From positions 2,395,798 through 2,450,881 of the forward strand of contig BFEA01000006.1 in NCBI GenBank assembly GCA_003427395.1: DNA of 55,084 nt, read 5' to 3'. Source of the stretch: Chara braunii. Its lineage: Eukaryota > Streptophyta > Charophyceae > Charales > Characeae. The position numbers were made by a program, and so were the translations under genes. Of the stretch, positions 21,907 through 32,446 are shown piece after piece (position 1 is the first letter of the stretch; each line of letters begins with the position of its first letter). Below the pieces are notes generated by a model. That model searched no databases, was not told the DNA's origin, and saw only the letters and a program-made list of their open reading frames with translations.

Positions 21907-22152
21907 TTACCCAAGCCTCGACCTGACCTGCTCTACGGTTTCTAGGAATGAACCCGTGCTGTACAACTTGTCATTCTGGTCATTAAAGTAAAAAACACAC
22001 TCAATGTACTTCTCAGTCTTAATTCTTCGGATCGCATCCTCTCTCATGACCAACTTTTGATGGTCCATACTCTGAATTGCCTTATCCTCCCAGTTCTCGT
22101 ACTTCTCCTTGATTATTGTATTTCTCATCACTAATATGTCCTCTCCTTTCAT
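21907..22152 (-). CDS. LTR small frame B, left copy (hypothetical)
   Basis: An 81-codon frame conserved in the other LTR (39954-40211). The two predicted peptides share SMDHQK and ETVEQVRSRLG and have mostly conservative differences. It is rich in charged residues with no signal peptide or membrane segment. The predicted start is arbitrary because the upstream frame is closed by stops. Whether it is translated is unknown; it could be an exon of a longer LTR-encoded product. Confidence 0.35.
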   Translation of the reverse strand: MKGEDILVMRNTIIKEKYENWEDKAIQSMDHQKLVMREDAIRRIKTEKYIECVFYFNDQNDKLYSTGSFLETVEQVRSRLG

Positions 22153-22802
22153 AATCTCTCGTATCTCTCTCCGAGACTCAAGTCACGAGCACCATAGCCT
22201 GTGGATAATCTCAAGCAAGGTTCATAGCCATGAGGAAGCAAGTCTGCGGGACTCGAAGTCATCAAGCAGTTCGTTTATCTTGGCCAGGATGCTCCTCTGA
22301 ACGAATTGAGTTGTTGCTCTCGCTACAAACGTTAAGAGTCACAGAGATTTCTCGTAGACCTTGCTGTTTGTTAATCTAGTAAAACTAGTACAGGCTTACA
22401 GATATGGGCTAATATTGATGGGACCCAAATTGTGGACTTCCGGTAACTTTGGTGACTGGGCGCTGCAGAAATTACATTTCGCTGATTCTCGACCGCTTAA
22501 TGATGAAATTCCAAGAAGATGCAAGTTACCAAGTGGTATTGCTAATTACAATGTTGATATGCGATTTGCCTTGCGGGACAGACTGTTGATCTGAGGTGTT
22601 CTTGCTCGAGAATTGTCGATATTTGGCTTGCTGATAATCAGAGTTGAGTGACGATGTGTTCTGTTTGAAATACACTGGCCGTTTCGAGTACCAAAGCGAC
22701 TCTAGTTCGCAGACTGATCAGCAGACAGAATCTAAAGAAAGAGTCCAACGTCGTTTCACGGAACCAATAATACTCACGTTTTGATATCTCAGGTTTTACT
22801 GG

Positions 22803-23015
22803 TCAAGTGGCCTCAGCCTGATTAAAACAAAATCTTGGATCAAGCAGTCCTATGCGATATCTAAGGGGTTTTTTCATGACTTTCTCACCCGTCAGAGATA
22901 GCTTTGGGACCTTTTCTGGTCGAGAGGCGAGGGGCCCACTCAACAGTCTGGCAAGTGTAACCACCAAGACAATGATCAACAATCGCTCTTTCCACTCGTA
23001 AAGGCCAACTTTCAT
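22803..23015 (-). CDS. LTR small frame C, left copy (hypothetical)
   Basis: A 70-codon frame, also open in the right LTR (40856-41068). It has a short hydrophobic segment near its N-terminus (LLIIVLVVTLARLLSG) that could span a membrane, followed by a basic stretch. No family recognised. Conservation of the open frame in both LTRs is the only support. Confidence 0.3.
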   Translation of the reverse strand: MKVGLYEWKERLLIIVLVVTLARLLSGPLASRPEKVPKLSLTGEKVMKKPLRYRIGLLDPRFCFNQAEAT

Positions 23016-23200
23016 CTAGCTTGTTACCATTAAGTCTAAACAAGCCATGAAAAGGTTAATCTGCAAGACCTCATCCATACACAATTAGAAGGTCAAGCCT
23101 TTCAGACAAAAGAAGATCGTTTGCTTTGTCACCGGTCAGTTGTCTTCTCTTTTCCTTCTGCCTTCGTTCTCCCACTGGACGCAGCAAAAAAAAGAGTTAA

Positions 23201-23557
23201 TTAGTTTCCATGAAGAAGATACTTGGCCAGAAGGTAGGCAACTCTTCTGAGAGCAGACACCTTCTTGCTCATCCCATGCAGGTAAGCGGACGAGATCAAG
23301 TTTACTTTTGCTCCAGGGCTGATCCAGGAGTACACTGCTCCGCCACGCTTTGGTGGGTCGCTTGGGATCTTAACAGGGAACACCGGTGAACTAAGCTCGC
23401 TTTCAAGCCTATCGACCCAACAAAACAGACCATGTGCGATCGCATTGTTTTGATTGCCCATACAGCGAGAGACCTGCTGAAGCAGACAACGGTGAACAAT
23501 AAATATAAAGAGCAAAAATGTGTAGCACGAGAGAGGCAGATGAAGTCTAAGGGACAA
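23201..23557 (-). CDS. LTR frame D, 118 aa, left copy (hypothetical)
   Basis: A 118-codon frame present at equal length in both LTRs (right copy 41254-41610). The N-terminal 30 residues are hydrophobic (LPLSCYTFLLFIFIVHRCLL), like a signal or membrane segment. The C-terminal half, around SPVFPVKIPSDPPKRGG and AYLHGMSKKVSALRR, is nearly unchanged between copies and reads like genuine coding sequence. I do not recognise a family. No frameshift separates the copies, unlike the pol region of the same element, which makes this the best preserved LTR frame. Low confidence that it encodes a protein today. Confidence 0.4.
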   Translation of the reverse strand: MSLRLHLPLSCYTFLLFIFIVHRCLLQQVSRCMGNQNNAIAHGLFCWVDRLESELSSPVFPVKIPSDPPKRGGAVYSWISPGAKVNLISSAYLHGMSKKVSALRRVAYLLAKYLLHGN

Positions 23558-24353
23558 GAAAGGGGAGGCGAGAGATCTTTTACGTGAACCCGACCTTGGG
23601 TCTTATCTGTAGTTAGACTCCCCTTCCCAATTTGACCCTGATACTCCGATCGCTTCTCATACACCATTCACTGACCCAACATTCAGCTCACTGACATGCT
23701 CGTCCACACTAACGGGAGTGGACGGTACGCCACGCGACGATGACCCGATCACACCCAGTTCTAGAAAAGCTTAACCACAATCACATCCTGGTTGTACTTA
23801 ATTACGAGTCCAGAAACCTTTACAACAAAAAAAATCAGGATCACGCATGGTTTAACAACTTCAAGAGCTAATATAATCTGTGACTTAGAACCTAAAAATC
23901 CAAGGGACGCATTAACGGTCCCCTCGCATCTGTTTTGCCTAGCTTACGTTTTCTTGCACGTTCACACTGACCTTCTTCGAACACTACTTCACCTTCCCAC
24001 TGACGTCGTCATCACCCATGCTCATTGTCACTCCTCACCAGTGCATCGCTCAATTACATTTGCACACATCTCGCTACTGGTTCCTTTGCATCCGTTCACC
24101 ACACGGACGATAATGAGTATAATGCCCCACCAATCATACATTTGACAGTTCCGAGCGTGCAAGTTGAGTTCTCATCTGCTCAGAGGTAACCATGTTAACT
24201 ACAACAAGTCCATGCGCTGGTGCGTGAGAGCCGACTACGATTAGGGTGAGAAGTGAAGTGATGCACAATCCTTGGTGAGTTGCCGCAAGCGTCAGCGAAA
24301 ACGAAAGAGATGACAATCCCTTGAGTCAAGTCAGACTGTCCTTCACGCAAACC

Positions 24354-24357
<4 letters not shown>

Positions 24358-24413
<56 letters not shown>
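24358..24413. repeat. (CT)n microsatellite
   Basis: About 28 CT units. The matching site in the right LTR (42430-42448) has only about eight, so it expanded after insertion or varied in the assembly. Confidence 0.95.
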
Positions 24414-24415
<2 letters not shown>

Positions 24416-25288
24416 GTCTCGTATGTCAGACATCGGAGGGGTAATTTTAATGAACGCTCCTACAATGATTGAGTAAGGTACTAATGATGGAAAAATAAGA
24501 GAAAACGGGTATCTTCCTTAGCCATAGCGAGGATCCGGTATTTCCAGTGGCATCGCGCGTGCCAACCAATAAGCGAAATTTGGTGTCTACAAAGAGGCGA
24601 CACTCTGTAGTTACCCAGCAGGAGACTGATGATGTTGCCCTATGAAAATGTATGCCCCCGCAAAAGAGTTGTACACGTGGCTCGTTGCTATCACAGGCAA
24701 GCAGGGAGACCATGTAGACAAGATAGTTGGTGACGACAACGGCCCAAGAAGTACTCGTCTCTCTCTCTATCTACCTGTTTGACCTCCTTCCTGCCTACTC
24801 ATGCGAACCACACACGTTACCAGTGCCCCTTCTCACCTCACTTCTCTTATCACCTCCTTACTCCTAGTCGGGTTTTCAGCTTGCTCGAATACCATTCGTC
24901 TCCCACACTGACATCACCGTTCTGATCGTGCCTGACTGTCTTTTGGCCAGAGAGGGAGAGTCGTACGCCACACTAAGATTCTCGAGATAAAGGGGTACAA
25001 ACGCGCCAATTAGATTTCTTCGTTTCTTGCTTAAACTCCTATCCCCTGGAACAATGTGAAAACCCATTATAGCTCAATACGCGCAGAACATCACGCGAGA
25101 ACGTGAAGGCAGCAGTTGACGTCACCTGCACTGCGCTAGCTCGTGCTCCGCTCATCCGCGTCGTTCCCCTTCCGTTGACCCCCTTGTCACTGCTCCGGGG
25201 CTGCTACGTGTCATCGCCCGTACCTCCTCTCTAACTCCCACATTCGAAAACTCTCGTGCTCTGCTTGCTCGCGGGATCAGCATTAACC

Positions 25289-26636
25289 TCTGCCATGGAG
25301 CTACGCTCCCCTTTGTGATTCCTCTCGCATGAGTTGACCTCCGAGGGACTTCTCTCTCTCTCCCTCTCGGTCATACAGTCCTCTATAACCGCCTCTCGCA
25401 CGCCGTCCTCTACCAATCTCGAGTTCTCGATGGCCTAGTCCTCTCCTCACTCACGCCCTCAACACACGATGCCTCACTAGCAGTCCGGCCAGAGCACGCG
25501 CATTAACCCCTTCCCTCCTGCTCATTCGACGCGGCTACCATAGTGGCCGCTATTCACTGCCCAACGAAGTCAGGTTGACGTCAATGAATAGTCTCTCGGT
25601 CGCCACCGCTTGCGTCCCTCTCACTCTCTGCGTCTTTTTCACACGTGTTGACCTCTGGGGTACTCTCTCTCTCTCTCCCCCACTTGTCGATCACACACCT
25701 TTCTTTCCTTTACCTCCCGCCTTTTCTGTCTCGTGCCCTCTTGGACTCCGCTGTCGCGAGCTGGCCTCGGGCCCGCCTTCCACAAGCTGTGCCTGGGGGT
25801 GTTTCTTGCGAACCTGGTCCGACCTATTCCAAGATTGGAGATCGGTCTCCCAGTCTCCAGCCTCACTCATCTCATTCTCTCCCCCTGAGTCCCTGTCCAG
25901 GTGGGCCTGTTCTCGGCCCACCGTGTCTGCTGAGGTCTCAGTCTCATGATATGAGACCATTACTTGCATCCTCGCCGTCACCCCGTCTCTCCTGCAGCAT
26001 CGCTCAGCCCGATCCTTGGCTTCCTTAATAGCATCTTGCAGCCTCGGGTTAGTCCTCATTTCCTCCTCCTTAGCCCCTTCCACATTAACCTTTAGTCTCA
26101 GTTCATCTCCCCCATCATAATTGAGCAGCACCGTAATCCAGGGCCCTTCCCCAGACATGGGCTTCCAGCGAGTCTGGAGGTACCAGTAGCCTAGTGTATA
26201 GTCGTGCAGTGCCATAGCCAGACTTTTCTCAGCATCCCTTGCACCAGCCAAGCCTGCCGCTCCTGAGTAGTCAGGACCAAACCACTCAGCGCGTAAGCAA
26301 ACGCACACTGGCAATCTCTCGTTCGCCCGCTAAGGTCGCCTAGCCTTCTACCTGGAATAAGCCAGTACTCAGCATAGCGAGGTCACTTAGGCCTAGCTTG
26401 CTAATGCCAACCTCCTTTTCCTCTTATAAAATTTTCGCCTACCATGATCCCCACGCTCTAGACGAGGAATCAAACTAATAAATTCAATTAATAAAATAAA
26501 AGAAAATACTCTATTAAGAGAAAAAAGTTAAAACCCAACAGACAACAGGGAAAATTAAAAGTAGTACGCCAACGGTCGTAGTGCCAGCCTTTGCACGAAA
26601 GGACCCCTACGCTTAGCGCGATGGTCCCATAACGGG
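25289..26636. other. segment of left LTR absent from right LTR
   Basis: About 1350 bp lie between CAGCATTAACC and GGGACCCCGACCGACG in the left LTR. The right LTR joins these directly as CAGCATTGACCCCGACCGACG (about 43318-43338). There is no target duplication around the segment and the joint shows ACC microhomology, so deletion from the right LTR is more likely than insertion into the left. The segment contains the 207-codon frame below. Confidence 0.7.
25691..26314 (-). CDS. 207-codon frame in left LTR (hypothetical)
   Basis: The longest uninterrupted frame in the LTR, lying in the part lost from the right LTR. The predicted product has a mixed N-terminal half (PVCVCLRAEWFGPDYSGAAG, then a region with WYLQTRWKPMSGEGPWITVL and a KVNVEGAKEEEMRTNPRLQD helix-like stretch) and a highly charged, probably disordered C-terminal 60 residues rich in E, K, R, S and Q. 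The composition of the first 130 residues looks coding rather than random. I do not recognise the family. Only one copy exists in the window, so conservation cannot be judged. It may be a captured or element-specific gene. Confidence 0.4.
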   Translation of the reverse strand: MPVCVCLRAEWFGPDYSGAAGLAGARDAEKSLAMALHDYTLGYWYLQTRWKPMSGEGPWITVLLNYDGGDELRLKVNVEGAKEEEMRTNPRLQDAIKEAKDRAERCCRRDGVTARMQVMVSYHETETSADTVGREQAHLDRDSGGENEMSEAGDWETDLQSWNRSDQVRKKHPQAQLVEGGPEASSRQRSPRGHETEKAGGKGKKGV

Positions 26637-26960
26637 ACCCCGACCGACGTTCCCCTCGCTTTAAAATGAACCACCGGCCTATCTCTTTCGGGTACTCGTG
26701 TCCGATGGCAAGGAGGGGGTTGATGACCTCCTATAAGGGGTGATGAGCTTCCTACCGATGCGGCCGCGGGTCGCCCCTCTTTTGGGGCCCTTTTTCGCAA
26801 AGCCCTGTCAGACAGGCCTGGCACAGGGAATCAGCGCCAAAATTGGGCCAGTCTGAACCATCAGACGAGGATCGCGCTTCAGAATTGACCCGTTGCCACC
26901 TTGAGATGACAGGCCAAAGGAAATCCGAGTCTGACAATTCGTGCAGGAAGGAAAATCAAA

Positions 26961-26978
26961 TAATAATAATAATAATGA
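26961..26978. repeat. (TAA)n microsatellite, left LTR
   Basis: Short TAA run, longer at the matching site in the right LTR (43641-43680). Confidence 0.9.
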
Positions 26979-27523
26979 TAAAGGGAAAAAGAAAACTCAG
27001 CGATACCGTGACCAGTTGTCGCTGGATTACTTCGAATTAAAACAACAGCCTTGATCTGCGCGCCCACTCTGACGCTCAATTTTCTTTTCGCTTTTACATT
27101 TTGTTTCCTTTCGTTTTCTTTTGTTCAACCTATTTTCTTTTTGACAGTGACCTGTTTTCGTGTACCTATCCCATAACCTATCCAGGGAGCGATTGGCGCG
27201 CAGCAGAAACGACAGCACCAATTTTTTCATCTTCGCGTCCCAGGGTGAGCCCGGCGGCTACCACAACCACAGGCCGGTAGTGTTCTGCTGTACAGTAGGG
27301 CGCTGAGCCTGCATGGACCAAAGGAAAGCCCTGTGGCGCACCCTTTTGTAGAGGGCAAGCACCTACAGGCCGGTCCATTCCAAGACACCACCCCAGTATC
27401 TCAGCATTATTGTGGAGGTTAGGCAACGGACTAAGCCACTACACGTCCGAAGCACCGGTACCAATCAGAGACTTGGCGCACAAAGGAGGGCCGGGACACC
27501 TCGCCCCTCGACATGATACCAAA

Positions 27524-27532
27524 CCCCCACCC
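27524..27532 (-). promoter_or_regulatory. polypurine tract candidate
   Basis: The minus strand reads GGGTGGGGG, eleven bases before the 3' LTR in element orientation. Plus-strand DNA synthesis in LTR elements is primed from such a tract next to the 3' LTR. The tract is short and interrupted by a T, so the call is moderate. Confidence 0.5.
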
Positions 27533-27569
27533 AGTGTCCCCGTTGGGTTGAAACTCGTGGGGCGCTTAG

Positions 27570-27576
27570 TATAAAG
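27570..27576 (+). promoter_or_regulatory. TATA-like box upstream of opposite-strand frame
   Basis: TATAAAG lies about 270 bases before the ATG at 27846 and between two copies of GCGCTTAGT (27562-27570 and 27580-27588). The spacing allows a start of transcription near 27600. This would drive transcription opposite to gag-pol. Confidence 0.4.
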
Positions 27577-27845
27577 CAGCGCTTAGTTTAAGACTCTCAT
27601 TCATCTTTTGCGTATCGCCGCGACTCGTCGTAGTATTTTGCGGTCGTCAACCTTTTTATGTCGTAGCATCTTCTTCTCTCTTTCTCCTTCTTTACACAGC
27701 GTCTTCTTCTCTTTCCTTCTCTCTCTCTTATCGTGCATGCGACATCGCTGCGTGGTCTACGCCGCTACCTTTGCCCCCTTTGTAGCTTCCTTTGTTGTTC
27801 ATCTCTCTCTGTTTCGTCTCCTTAATCAGCGCTCGATCTCACACC

Positions 27846-28358
27846 ATGCCTGAGGCTCGTAGGGGACAGGGAAGAGGAAGGGGTGGTAGAGGAGGGAAGG
27901 CACGTGAAGAGTCGCCGGCTCGTGCACGGCGCGAATATAGTTCGGAGGAGGAGGAAGACGAGCGACATGGCTATGGTGCTCAGTCGAGACCTTACCCTCG
28001 CCAGTCACTGCCAACGTGGTGCGAAAGAACTCCATCCCCAGATAAGATGGAGTACTTCCATAAGAAGTTCGATGCTCGCTACGGCGCGCCCAACACTTCC
28101 TCTCCTCCCTATACTCCCAGAGCTCCCATCACTCCCACGACGAGTAGAGCCCTGGTAACCATCCCTCCTGCTCTATGCACAGCTCCCTCTATCCCTCATC
28201 CCAATGGTTGTACTCTTTCCTACATCTTCTTCCTTCTCGTCTTACTTCAGGTTGAGTTCATGATTGTTTTCTATATCCTGTACAAACGCAATTTCCTCTC
28301 GAATTTCTATTTTTTTTTTTTTTTTAAGCCCTATAGTGTCCCTGGCTTGAGCGTTTGA
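27846..28358 (+). CDS. opposite-strand RG-rich frame of the LTR element (hypothetical)
   Basis: A 170-codon frame on the plus strand, convergent with pol, between the polypurine tract and the end of integrase. The start is chosen at the ATG in ACACCATGCCTGAGG. Residues 4-20 are RGG/GRG repeats typical of nucleic-acid-binding tails. They are followed by an RRE-YSSEEEEDE acidic patch, then a region with WCERTPSPDKMEYFHKKFD and a Pro/Ser/Thr-rich stretch. The last 60 residues are hydrophobic and run into a T-rich tract, so the true end may be earlier or spliced. Opposite-strand frames at this location are known in some plant Tat-type elements, which supports an element-encoded accessory protein. 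Function unknown. Confidence 0.45.
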   Translation: MPEARRGQGRGRGGRGGKAREESPARARREYSSEEEEDERHGYGAQSRPYPRQSLPTWCERTPSPDKMEYFHKKFDARYGAPNTSSPPYTPRAPITPTTSRALVTIPPALCTAPSIPHPNGCTLSYIFFLLVLLQVEFMIVFYILYKRNFLSNFYFFFFFKPYSVPGLSV

Positions 28359-28619
28359 ACACCTTAAAGTCGCGGATGCAGGTTCTTCGTGAAACAGGCC
28401 GCTTCTCGGCCACCAAAATAAATTTAAGAAGGATTATGTTCTCACTTTCTCGTTTGCTGCTAGTTCTGACCTCTTGTCATTCTGAAATCTGTTCTCAATC
28501 GGAATTTTTATAGCAGAACAAGGTTACCTTAACCTTCACTTTGACTGTAAAATCGAAACATTGTCAGTCTGATACCAGTGCTTGGGACACTTGTCCAATC
28601 TGCCACTTTGGGAGTAGGG

Positions 28620-28790
28620 CATACCAAACCCATTTCCTGCTCTCTGGCTTGATGAAGATACCTTCCCAACTTCTCAAGTGACTCAGGGGATACCAAACCC
28701 TGTTTTCTTTTTCTGGTACGAGTGAGGCGTCTCCTAAACTCCTCAGATAAAAGGAATGGGATACCAAACCCTTGTTCTTTTCTCTGGTCT
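28620..28790. repeat. three 70-bp tandem repeats in the 3' region
   Basis: ATACCAAACCC starts at 28621, 28690 and 28761, each followed by a T/C-rich stretch and TCTGG. The same GATACCAAACCC lies beside the 3' LTR at 27515-27526, so the motif next to the polypurine tract recurs inside the 3' region. Confidence 0.7.
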
Positions 28791-29019
28791 GGGAACTTCA
28801 AATAAGTATTTTTATAACTGCAAAACAGTGAGTTACACAAACAACCAGATTATGCAGGCTCCCTGTCAATTAACAACCAAACAACAAGTAAACAAAATAA
28901 AACCCCAAAATAAAATAAAATAATAAAATAATAAAAAATAATAAAATAATAGACATAATAAGACAATCCTTCACACCCAAGAGTTATTGATTGCCTTGAT
29001 TTTGACCCACCACTAGCCA

Positions 29020-29875
29020 AGAATGACAGACGTCCCGTCAGTCTGACATACCTCATTCGGCCCGCCTCAGGTCGAGACTAGTCAGACCATTTGCCTTGAC
29101 AACCCCTTTGACCTGCCTCCAGATCAGGACCAGCATACCCACTACTCGAGTATGGCAGCCTTTTGGCACTCTTGCCAGGACACCCAGACTATAGCGGGTC
29201 TGGTCACCCTATGACAGTAGACCTCCCGTCAGTCAGAAAGTCCCGAACCTGGATTTGACCACTGCGGTCGGGGACTGGCTCACCCACCAGTTTTTGGCCT
29301 AAGGCGCTGGTTGCCTCGATCAGATTTTTGAACGTGGGACCCGGTCTAACCACGGTTCCAGGCTCTGGCGAACCTCACTGGATTGCATCCTTTGACTGCG
29401 GTAGGGTTTCAGCTAACCCCTTTCGACCTCATAGATCAGACCCCAGAGTCTTAGCCTCAGTTGACTACGGAATTCGACACTCGCGTCGGGGACCTGCTGA
29501 CCCCACCAGATTGCAACCTATTGCGGTAAGGCTCTGGCTGACTCCGGCAATCAATGCATCTTTAGGTTAAAGAAGAAGACCCCAGGCACAGACAATGAGA
29601 CAAGCATATCATAACCCACAAGCAGACTGCCCATGCCCCATAACATGACGAACACTTCTCAAGAGACATCACTTCAGTGTCAAGAGGGACTGAACAGCAA
29701 CATGATAACCGGCACCAAGCCCTTACAAGAAACTTCCCTTCATTCTCAAGAAGGATGCTTAGTGCTGGCCCCAGAGAGGTCCCTTCCCTCAGCTGGGAAT
29801 TTCTCTTCCAAGAGACGTCCCGTCAGTCCCAAAGAAATACTGAAATGCTGATCTAAGAGAGGTCCCCTCATCTGA
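29020..29875. repeat. degenerate short repeats with core GAGACGTCCCGTCAGTC
   Basis: Variants recur near 29029, 29220, 29660, 29735, 29778, 29811 and 29850, separated by 30 to 70 bases in the right half. The block has no coding content. Such hypervariable repeats between integrase and the 3' LTR are known in plant Ty3 elements of the Tat group. Confidence 0.55.
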
Positions 29876-29883
29876 GTGAAGAC

Positions 29884-30062
29884 AGACAACTTAGTTAAGA
29901 AACACAAAGCCCCTCTAGCGACAACTCTCAGTCAAGTAAAGTTGGACTTCTTTATGCCTGTCCTCGTCAGAATTTCTTGGATAGACAACTTAGTCAGAGA
30001 CACGAAGTCCTTCTGCTGACAACGCTTAATCAGACAGAACTGAACTTTTTTATGCCCATCAT
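29884..30062. repeat. two degenerate 100-bp tandem repeats
   Basis: Copies beginning GACAACTTAGT at 29886 and 29984 both continue through ACAC(A/G)AAG, (G/T)ACAAC and TTTATGCC. About 75% alike by eye. Confidence 0.65.
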
Positions 30063-30388
30063 GCTTTTCTCTTTATCATATGAATAATATTAATTACATT
30101 TTCTGATGTGCCACAACCATGTGTTCCACGGATCTTTAACACTGCGTCAATGCTCACAAGAACTGTATCTCACAGTTATTTGGAACTTAGCACTTATGGA
30201 TCGATTGTAGCACTGCATCAAGTATATAGTCTTATTAACTTCATTGCTTACTGAAACATAATATTAATTGACATGCTGGAAAATTGAAATGGCGAGCCAT
30301 GCAAAAATGATCATAGTCTGCCGAAAATTCAGTCATGTTGTCTCATTGTCTTACTGTACTTTTATCTCAGTTCTCTGGAACTGTTCTC
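30063..30388. other. 3' untranslated part of the LTR element
   Basis: AT-rich sequence between the repeats and the end of the integrase frame. I see no gene. Confidence 0.5.
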
Positions 30389-31513
30389 TCACTTGGATGA
30401 CTGACCTTTCTTTCCTCTCTTTGAGATCAATGTAGGGATCGGATCACGGTCTCTGAAAATGAACTTACGAAGTCTTGACCTCGATACCATGTCATGAACC
30501 CTGGATCCATCAATTTTTGATATCTCATAGACTTTGCTCTCTGCTTCTCCTGTAATTCTGTAGGGACCAATCCATCTGGGTTCCAATCGTTTAGTTCACT
30601 GAGTCTCAAGAGAACTATCGAACAGAAGGACAATGTCACCAAATTTCAGTTTCTCTTTTCTTATATATCTTTTCTTGTTCCATCTCTCTTGATCTGACAA
30701 TCTGCTGGATGTCATTCTCTCTGCAGCATCCATCATTGCTTGATCAATTTCTGATAGTTGTCTTATTCTGATCTGGTGGAGCTCTGAAATATAGTAGTCT
30801 CTGTCACTTTCTTGACTTGACCATGTCTTGACTATGTTCTCAATAGGCAATGTAGCATATCGGTCATACCACAAAGTAAATGAAGCATAGTCAGTAGTCC
30901 TCTTGACTGTTATGTTGTCAGCATAGACAACAACTCTCAATACTCTTGGCCAATTATTGAGATTTCCTTCACACCACTTGGCCAATGAATCTTTCAAGGT
31001 CCTGTGACCTCTTTCGACTGGTGCATTCGCTTGAGGATGGTAAGTAGTCACATACCGAATTCTGACACCCAATCAGAGAGTGATCCTTCTTACAATCTCA
31101 TTTCTAACCTCTGATCCTCTGTCTAAGACAAACTCTCTGATGAAAGGATACATGAGATAGGCTTCTTCTATCCAGTCAGCCACTTGCTCGGTTGTCTTCC
31201 TTTTCATACCTTTTGCCTCAACATATCCAGATAAATTATCTCTCATGTTCAATATATATCTCATCCCGCCCTTGCCTAATGGCATGGTGATGAGATCTAA
31301 ACGAACTCTGTTGCCTGCTTCTACCAAAATAGTGGAAAATAAAGGTTCAATCATTCTTGTGGTAGACCTGTTCTGACATAACACACATGATTTACAAAAT
31401 TTGAAAATCATGTCTTTCATGCCAGGCCAGAAGTAGAGTTCGACAGTCTTAGAGTAAGTTGCCTCAGCAGCTCTGTGGCCACCTGCAACCCCCTCATGTA
31501 GAGCAGCAATTAT
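30389..31513 (-). pseudogene. integrase of the large Ty3-type element
   Basis: This stretch is one frame throughout, with internal TGA stops at 31073 and 30596. It opens with the zinc finger (HEGVAGGH, then CKSCVLC: H-x6-H and C-x2-C), preceded by a TAG at 31514. The core gives RLDLITMP (first Asp), FVLDRGSEV (second Asp; family form SDRG) and the third acid in NAPVERGHRTL. The C-terminus has FGDIVLLFDSSLETQ, a TGA where Trp is expected, then EPRWIGPYRI, the GPY/F module, and SRLRKF. No chromodomain follows. The enzyme would insert the element's cDNA. In-frame stops without frameshifts fit transition mutations after silencing. Confidence 0.85.
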
Positions 31514-32401
31514 CTATAATTGTCTCTCTTTACCACAGACCACTCTTAGTAGAGGTAGTCCCCTTTTTAATCTGAACTTCTTCCTTGAATTTTTACAATA
31601 ATATTCCTTTAGCTGTTCTCTTTCCATCTTCTTACCAATCTCTTGATAACTTTCATCGTATTCTTCAGAAATGAAAAATATCTCTTCCTTCTTCTTTTCA
31701 CCTTCTTTTTCTTCCTTTGAACCAGAGTTTTCCCCCATTTCATGAGCAGTCACTGCTGCAGCGTTAACTCTAGCATACCAATCATTTGACTCATCATTTT
31801 TCTTTTTCCCAAGAATTGACTCATAAATATAGGCATGAGGGATCTCTCCCCAACTGTCTCTCTCGTCATGCCACAAACTCCACTTATAGAAGCGTGGTAC
31901 TTCATCATCTTCATCATCCTCATTCAAAAATTTATCAACATAGGCTGATTCTTCAATCGATCCGTTTACATCTTCTTTTTCTTCCTTTCTCCACTCAATC
32001 CGGCTTAGGCCATCTGCTCTGTTCTTCTCAGTAAAAATCTTTTCTAGCTTAAAATGAAAAGTCCAGATGAAGGCAATCCACCTGCTGACTGTTGGATCTA
32101 CTTGCTGGTGCTTCTTAATGACACCAATCACAACAGATGCATCAGTCCTCAGGATGAATCTCCTCCCTAGTACATAGTGCCTGAAGCATCTGAGGCTATG
32201 AATAATCGCCAGCAAGTCTTTTCTGAATTGAGTATATCCTCTTTCTGTAGAGTTAAGAGTCCTGCTCTCAAAGCTCAGAGACCTCTCTTTCTCATTCTCA
32301 TCTTTCTGAATTAGCACACCACGCAGAGCAACTGGTCCTCCATCAACCTCAATGATGAAAGGTCTCCCTTCCTCATCATCATAAAAAGACACTCCTGGCA
32401 C
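31514..32401 (-). pseudogene. RNase H and spacer of the large Ty3-type element
   Basis: The frame continues from RT after a TAA at 32447. RNase H motifs: FIIEVDGGPVALRGVLIQ (first Asp), FESRTLNSTERGYTQFRKDL (Glu region), RTDASVVIGVI (second Asp) and ENRADGLSR-like KNRADGLSRIEW (family form NxADxLSR). RNase H removes the RNA strand during reverse transcription. A spacer of about 130 residues, very rich in E, K and D, leads to the integrase zinc finger; it contains three MGENSGSKEEKEGEKKKEE-like acidic/basic blocks. The stop at 31514 is TAG in place of a codon within ERQL-IIAALHEG. Confidence 0.85.
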
Positions 32402-32446
32402 TACACCCCCATCTTTTAATTTCTCCTGTAGAGTTTTTGCAGCGAC

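Larger units (their letters stand above)
20400..27513 (-). repeat. 3' LTR (7114 bp)
   Basis: The downstream LTR in element orientation, begins TGTCGCAC and ends CGACA on the plus strand. It aligns end to end with 38439-44214 except for an extra segment of about 1350 bp (25289-26636) missing from the other LTR and small indels, including an expanded CT microsatellite. By eye the copies differ at several percent of positions, so the insertion is not recent. Confidence 0.9.
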
